Shown here in pieces: positions 60,701 through 64,000 of a DNA stretch of 64,000 nt (position 1 is the first letter of the stretch; the number at the start of each line of letters is the position of its first letter). Position numbers and translations under genes: made by a program. The notes beneath the pieces are model-generated. The model saw only the letters and a program-made list of their open reading frames with translations. It was not told where the DNA came from and made no database searches. The stretch covers positions 166,989 through 230,988 of the forward strand of contig NMRA01000538.1 in the NCBI GenBank assembly GCA_002633005.1, written 5' to 3'. Origin of the DNA: Phoronis australis. Its lineage: Eukaryota; Phoronida; Phoronidae.

Positions 60701-63312
60701 GATAACCTTGCTTCTCCAGTGACTTGCGGAGAAGTGGCGTGACCATCTCTCTTGGTTCCTTCGTTTTACCAGCCTCCTCCTCCTCTGAACGCTTTGCCTA
60801 AAATGAAAGAAGCAAAATGCAGGTCTGTACCTCAAACACAGTCTCTCACACACACACACACACAGTTGCACTTAACCGACAGACCGGACTAGAAGGTAAG
60901 AGAATGCCTATAAGCATGTGCTTCTGAGTGTCAATAGCCCAACACCGCTAATGTTTGTTAAGCCCGGTCACCCAATGGTGGACGCTCAGATGATCCCACA
61001 TATGGTGTGCTTTCGAGAAACCCAGCATGATCGGGCGATTAAAAGCGTTTTACGTGGATATCTGGCCGGCATTCTCAATAATCGTCCAATAATCAACCGT
61101 TGGCTGATACAGTTCAAAACTTTTGGAACACGACAGAGAACTGGGATGGAAATGAAACCAATATCTCTGCGACTAATACGATAATTTTTCTGCTGCAGAC
61201 TAATCAGGTCGACTTGGGAAACTTTACGTGACCATGGCATTTGCAAAGTGTTGTTCAATTCCTGAAGATGCATTAATTTAAGAGACAGGCACATCTGCAA
61301 GCGCATGACAAATTTATCCAACTATACTACCTCATTAACTTCCGGTGTGGCTTTCCGTACCAGGGAAACTCCAGCCTAACAAAATTTCTTTGAAAATCGC
61401 CATACCTTTATCACAAACTCCTTTACGAAAGCGTTAACAGAGTTATGGTAAGTAGATGGCAAGTCAATTCTTGGACTTTACACCAGAGGGTGTAGTCGAA
61501 CTTGAGCAAAGCATTGTAAATAAAGCATGGCAAAAGCTCTACTGGAGTAGAGTGAACCTTTCAAACTGCAGTGAAAGGTTGCGTATCACTATTAAATACT
61601 ACTGTTTGAGAGGAATTATAAAGGGAATCTAAGCGCATACCAAGACATGTCACTGCTCACCTTGGCCTTAGCCATACTGTCCATCATACTGCCCAGGTCC
61701 TCAACGTCCACCAGTCGGTCAGCACTGCTGGACTCATCCATGTCCGACTGGTCATCTTCAACTGAACTTGCATAGTCCTCCTATAGGCAGGTGATAGGGA
61801 AATGAGGTTTATGACAAAGACTGACGCTTTACCACGGCAATTCTTCACCTGTTCAACACACACTTAACTTTTTGTAGAATTTCTCAAATAAAGTGAGCGG
61901 TAAGTATTTACTTTACCATTGGCAACTGATGACACTTGGAAAACATTTGTTTATTTGCAGGACAGTAGTCCGGCTAGAAATAATAGGAAAACAAAAAATT
62001 GGACAATTCTTTTATGTGTGAAACAACTGAAGGAATACTGCAAACAGCATGTGGTAATTACAAAGTGAGATACAGCATTACGTAAAACTGGTCTGAGAAA
62101 CCCCAGTGATTTGGAAAACAACACAAAATTCTAATAACTTCATTCACTACATGCACAAGCTTTAAGAATGGTTACTGTGTCATGATACAAGCATCACTCT
62201 TGCAAACCTTTCACACCCACTCAATTTCAACCAATCCTTGGTTCCATGTTGATGTTATTGTTCATCCAAACGAGGTGCAATACTTGAAAGTAACACAAGC
62301 AATGTCTATCGCTGTATGAGTGACATCAGCAGTGATCTACAAATAGCTTTACAATTGTATAAAAGAAAACAAACAAACCTGTTCCTCATTTTTATTGCAA
62401 TCATCTTTGGTCTTCTCTCCGCACTCGCACGCATCACCGCTTCCCTTCACAGTGGTGCCATCGCTTGGTTTGCTTGGTTTGGAAAGTAATAGAGTGAAGG
62501 CAGTTAGCCATGCCTTGAAATCACCCTCAATTCCACCATGTTTACTCTCAGCTACATTCTCATTTAGCAGTGCAACCGGCATGACTGAATGTGCAGATAA
62601 TGCATGCAGCCATTTGTCAACATTTTTCCCCACCTAAAATCAGCACAATACAAGTCAAGAAAAAGTTTTAATCACAATCACCGAACAACAAAAATAGCAA
62701 TTTTTATTTCAGTTTCATCAATGGTATGTATCACTGACTGATTACTGTTTTTATCATGTAATGTTCCTTATTTAAAACCAAGTTCTTTATCAAAATAGCA
62801 GTTTCGATAGACAAGTAATGACGAAATCCTCATTAAAATCAGACACATTCCTTTTGATGTTTGTATACGCATGTGTCTATAGGGGTGTGTTTTCACAGAC
62901 TTTTTTACTGGGCCATAAAATTTCCATATAAAATACATACCGAAATAAGAAATTGACACTCAAGAATGTTCAAACGTTACAATTTAAAGTCACAATTACC
63001 AAACCTGCTCATTTTACACCACTTGCATTCTGTGCGCAATTTCAAAACTTCACCCGTCCTGAAGTTTTCAATGAAATGCTCTCTTTCCAAACACATGACC
63101 AAAACCTTACAGTTACCTACCTCACAAAAGTGGTCTTTATACAGCGAGTTACCCAGGGCAACGACAGCATAATTTAGATTCTTCAGTAAAGTCTTTTGAA
63201 CTCTGAAGTCCGAGGCAGCTTCTCCAAGCCACTTGTAGAACCACCTAGCACCTTCGGGTGGTAACCCTTCAGTGTAGGTGGATAGGATGAAGATACAGAG
63301 AGATGAAGAACT
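54508..63312 (-). CDS. TYW1: TYW1, tRNA 4-demethylwyosine synthase (5' end missing)
   Basis: TYW1 catalyses the second step of wybutosine synthesis: it condenses N1-methylguanosine-37 of tRNA-Phe with a two-carbon unit from pyruvate, using a radical-SAM [4Fe-4S] cluster with FMN in a flavodoxin domain. Eleven exons with consistent phases encode the C-terminal 584 residues; the human protein is about 730, so roughly 150 are upstream of the window. Seen in order: flavodoxin part ([39 protein letters not shown]), an acidic/polar linker ([17 protein letters not shown]), [11 protein letters not shown], then the radical-SAM core with the CX3CX2C motif (C268, C272, C275 of this fragment), [48 protein letters not shown] and HEHSNC, and the C-terminal [11 protein letters not shown] wyosine domain. 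All key motifs are intact, so the gene looks functional. Confidence 0.96.
55860..56027 (-). CDS. TYW1: TYW1 exon
   Basis: Acceptor TTGATTTCAG, donor GTGAGT; 56 codons in phase 0, starting [15 protein letters not shown] and ending [15 protein letters not shown] content is visibly higher than in the surrounding introns. Confidence 0.96.
56600..56710 (-). CDS. TYW1: TYW1 exon
   Basis: Acceptor CTGTTCTTCAG, donor GTAAGC; 37 codons in phase 0, with [15 protein letters not shown] and DLIEIK. Confidence 0.95.
57174..57309 (-). CDS. TYW1: TYW1 exon
   Basis: Acceptor CTGGTTTTAG, donor GTAACG; phase 2 in, 0 out. It includes [20 protein letters not shown] and FRDFWERFL. Confidence 0.95.
57773..57950 (-). 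CDS. TYW1: TYW1 exon
   Basis: Acceptor CTCATTGCAG, donor GTGGGA; phase 1 in, 2 out. It includes [19 protein letters not shown] and [14 protein letters not shown]. Confidence 0.96.
58790..58899 (-). CDS. TYW1: TYW1 exon
   Basis: Acceptor TCTCTTCCAG, donor GTACTA; phase 2 in, 1 out. It reads [20 protein letters not shown] and continues to IKQFKG. Confidence 0.95.
59711..59829 (-). CDS. TYW1: TYW1 exon (radical-SAM cysteine motif)
   Basis: Acceptor TTATTCCAG, donor GTAAGG; phase 0 in, 2 out. It encodes [20 protein letters not shown] and then CANKCVFCW, the CX3CX2C ligand set for the [4Fe-4S] cluster. Confidence 0.96.
59939..60126. mobile_element. Fold-back MITE in a TYW1 intron
   Basis: Arms 59,939-60,002 and 60,066-60,126 are imperfect reverse complements of about 62 bases. 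Landmarks are ACCTTATTCA at the outer end, GCCATTTTA, GTGAGCCTCTTTTT and AAAAACAAT. The loop is about 63 bases. There is no coding capacity. Confidence 0.8.
60654..60797 (-). CDS. TYW1: TYW1 exon (start of radical-SAM region)
   Basis: Acceptor TTTCATTTTAG, donor GTAAAC; 48 codons, phase 0, with [20 protein letters not shown] and [12 protein letters not shown]. Confidence 0.95.
60847..60864 (+). repeat. CA dinucleotide microsatellite
   Basis: An uninterrupted run of about nine to ten CA units in the TYW1 intron just upstream of the 60,654-60,797 exon. Confidence 0.9.
60865..61660. other. TYW1 intron with an unassigned open stretch
   Basis: The minus strand at 60,986-61,321 is open for 111 codons without a recognised domain or convincing splice sites. 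It may be part of a repeat. Confidence 0.3.
61661..61780 (-). CDS. TYW1: TYW1 exon (acidic linker)
   Basis: Acceptor CTGCCTATAG, donor GTGAGC; 40 codons, phase 0, strongly acidic and ending [17 protein letters not shown], which aligns with VDVEDLGKIMDHVKKEK of human TYW1. Confidence 0.92.
62379..62633 (-). CDS. TYW1: TYW1 exon (end of flavodoxin domain and linker)
   Basis: Acceptor ATTTTAG, donor GTTTGT; 85 codons, phase 0. It starts [15 protein letters not shown], then includes [15 protein letters not shown] and a low-complexity Lys/Cys-containing linker ([17 protein letters not shown]). Confidence 0.93.
63121..63312 (-). CDS. TYW1: TYW1 exon (flavodoxin domain)
   Basis: Acceptor TTTTACAG, donor GTAGGT; 64 codons in phase 0. 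It carries [11 protein letters not shown] and [11 protein letters not shown], the FMN-binding loops of the flavodoxin domain. Confidence 0.95.
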
Positions 63313-63418
63313 CTGTAAAATCAAACATAACATCTCAAAAGATTTGTCAAGAAATGGAAGGAAGAAATGTGTTAATTAGGTAGCAAGGAACGCCTCACAC
63401 AAATGTGGCTTTTATTAA

Positions 63419-64000
63419 CAAGAGCAACGTGGAGCCTTGAAATGTGCCCACGAATGCACTGCAAACGGAACGCTTCTAGGGGTGTTTGTGTCATAAAAAT
63501 GGCCACTAGATGGTGCAAAATACCTCAAAATTTATCAAAAAACAAGAAAATGTAACATTTTTTTTTTAACAGAAAGCTATTTACCACATTTCATGAAAAT
63601 CCATCAAGGAACTTTAAGAGAAACAGAGAAAAACAGAAAAAATGAAATTGCCACTAGGGTGCAAAGCGTTTGTCGGATCCGTCTGAAAGTTGTCATCTTC
63701 CGTTGTCAACTTCATATAAATCCACTTGCTACATTTAATAAAGATCTTGCAGAGGGCTTAGGAGATATAGCTAAGGGTGCAAAAAAACTGCCACTAGGAG
63801 GCGCCACAATAACTGAAGTCGCAAAATCATCGTCAACCATCTTCTTCACACTAAGAACATATAAGCCAATTTTCACAATCATCCTAAGCCTGGTTTGGAA
63901 TACAGAGCATGGATGCTAAAAACAAACTAGAAAACGGTAAAAATGGCCACTAGATGGCGCAAAATACGTCGAAACAAATTTCTTAAAGGTCTTGTCCCAT
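63419..64000 (+). mobile_element. Dispersed repeat, copy 4 (runs off the window)
   Basis: It starts CAAGAGCAACGTGGAGCC and follows the same order as the other copies. It carries CTCF-like motifs at 63,500-63,516 (TGGCCACTAGATGGTGC) and 63,944-63,960 (TGGCCACTAGATGGCGC). It lies in the TYW1 intron upstream of the first visible exon. Confidence 0.8.

Noticed and set aside
1-64000. CRISPR arrays, operons or bacterial features
   Set aside because: GT-AG introns, animal gene families and interspersed repeats show a eukaryotic nuclear sequence; no array of short repeats with unique spacers was seen.

Overview
This is an AT-rich, intron-rich nuclear fragment from an animal. It has GT-AG introns of roughly 0.4-13 kb, many dispersed repeats and assembly gaps. 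Repeat density, intron style and apparent allelic differences suggest a heterozygous marine invertebrate; the sequence does not fix the phylum. All recognisable protein information lies in spliced exons, and most long open frames are chance.

Two conserved genes are clear, both on the minus strand and both cut by the window edges. (1) About 37,000 down to 4,342 is the 5' half of a cyclic-nucleotide-gated channel beta subunit (CNGB type). Six coding exons with matching splice phases encode 354 residues: an acidic/Ser-rich N-terminus, the beta-type helix before S1, S1, S2 and the start of the S2-S3 linker. S3-S6, the pore and the cyclic-nucleotide-binding domain lie beyond base 1. One or two possible 5' UTR exons and a promoter-like motif cluster lie upstream. 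(2) 63,312 down to 54,508 is TYW1, the radical-SAM enzyme of wybutosine tRNA modification. Eleven exons encode the last 584 residues including the stop; the flavodoxin start lies beyond base 64,000.

Between them (30-54 kb) lie minisatellites, a 700-N gap, a promoter-like segment with NRF1, CCAAT, E-box and YY1-type motifs, a decayed retroelement with a BEL/Pao-like protease motif, and a tandem array (about 44.2-52.7 kb) of paralogous units. Each unit carries 90-nt, phase-symmetric exons encoding 30-residue ankyrin-like repeats. Some copies are intact and some are broken.

A dispersed repeat family occurs four times in the same orientation (33-1,511; 9,125-11,000; 50,578-51,857; 63,419-end). 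One copy interrupts the ankyrin array. Each copy has several near-consensus CTCF-type motifs. Three sequence joins (116-N gap at 5,180; single N at 9,770; single N at 48,613) sit inside direct duplications. The first is almost certainly an unmerged contig overlap that duplicates a channel exon.
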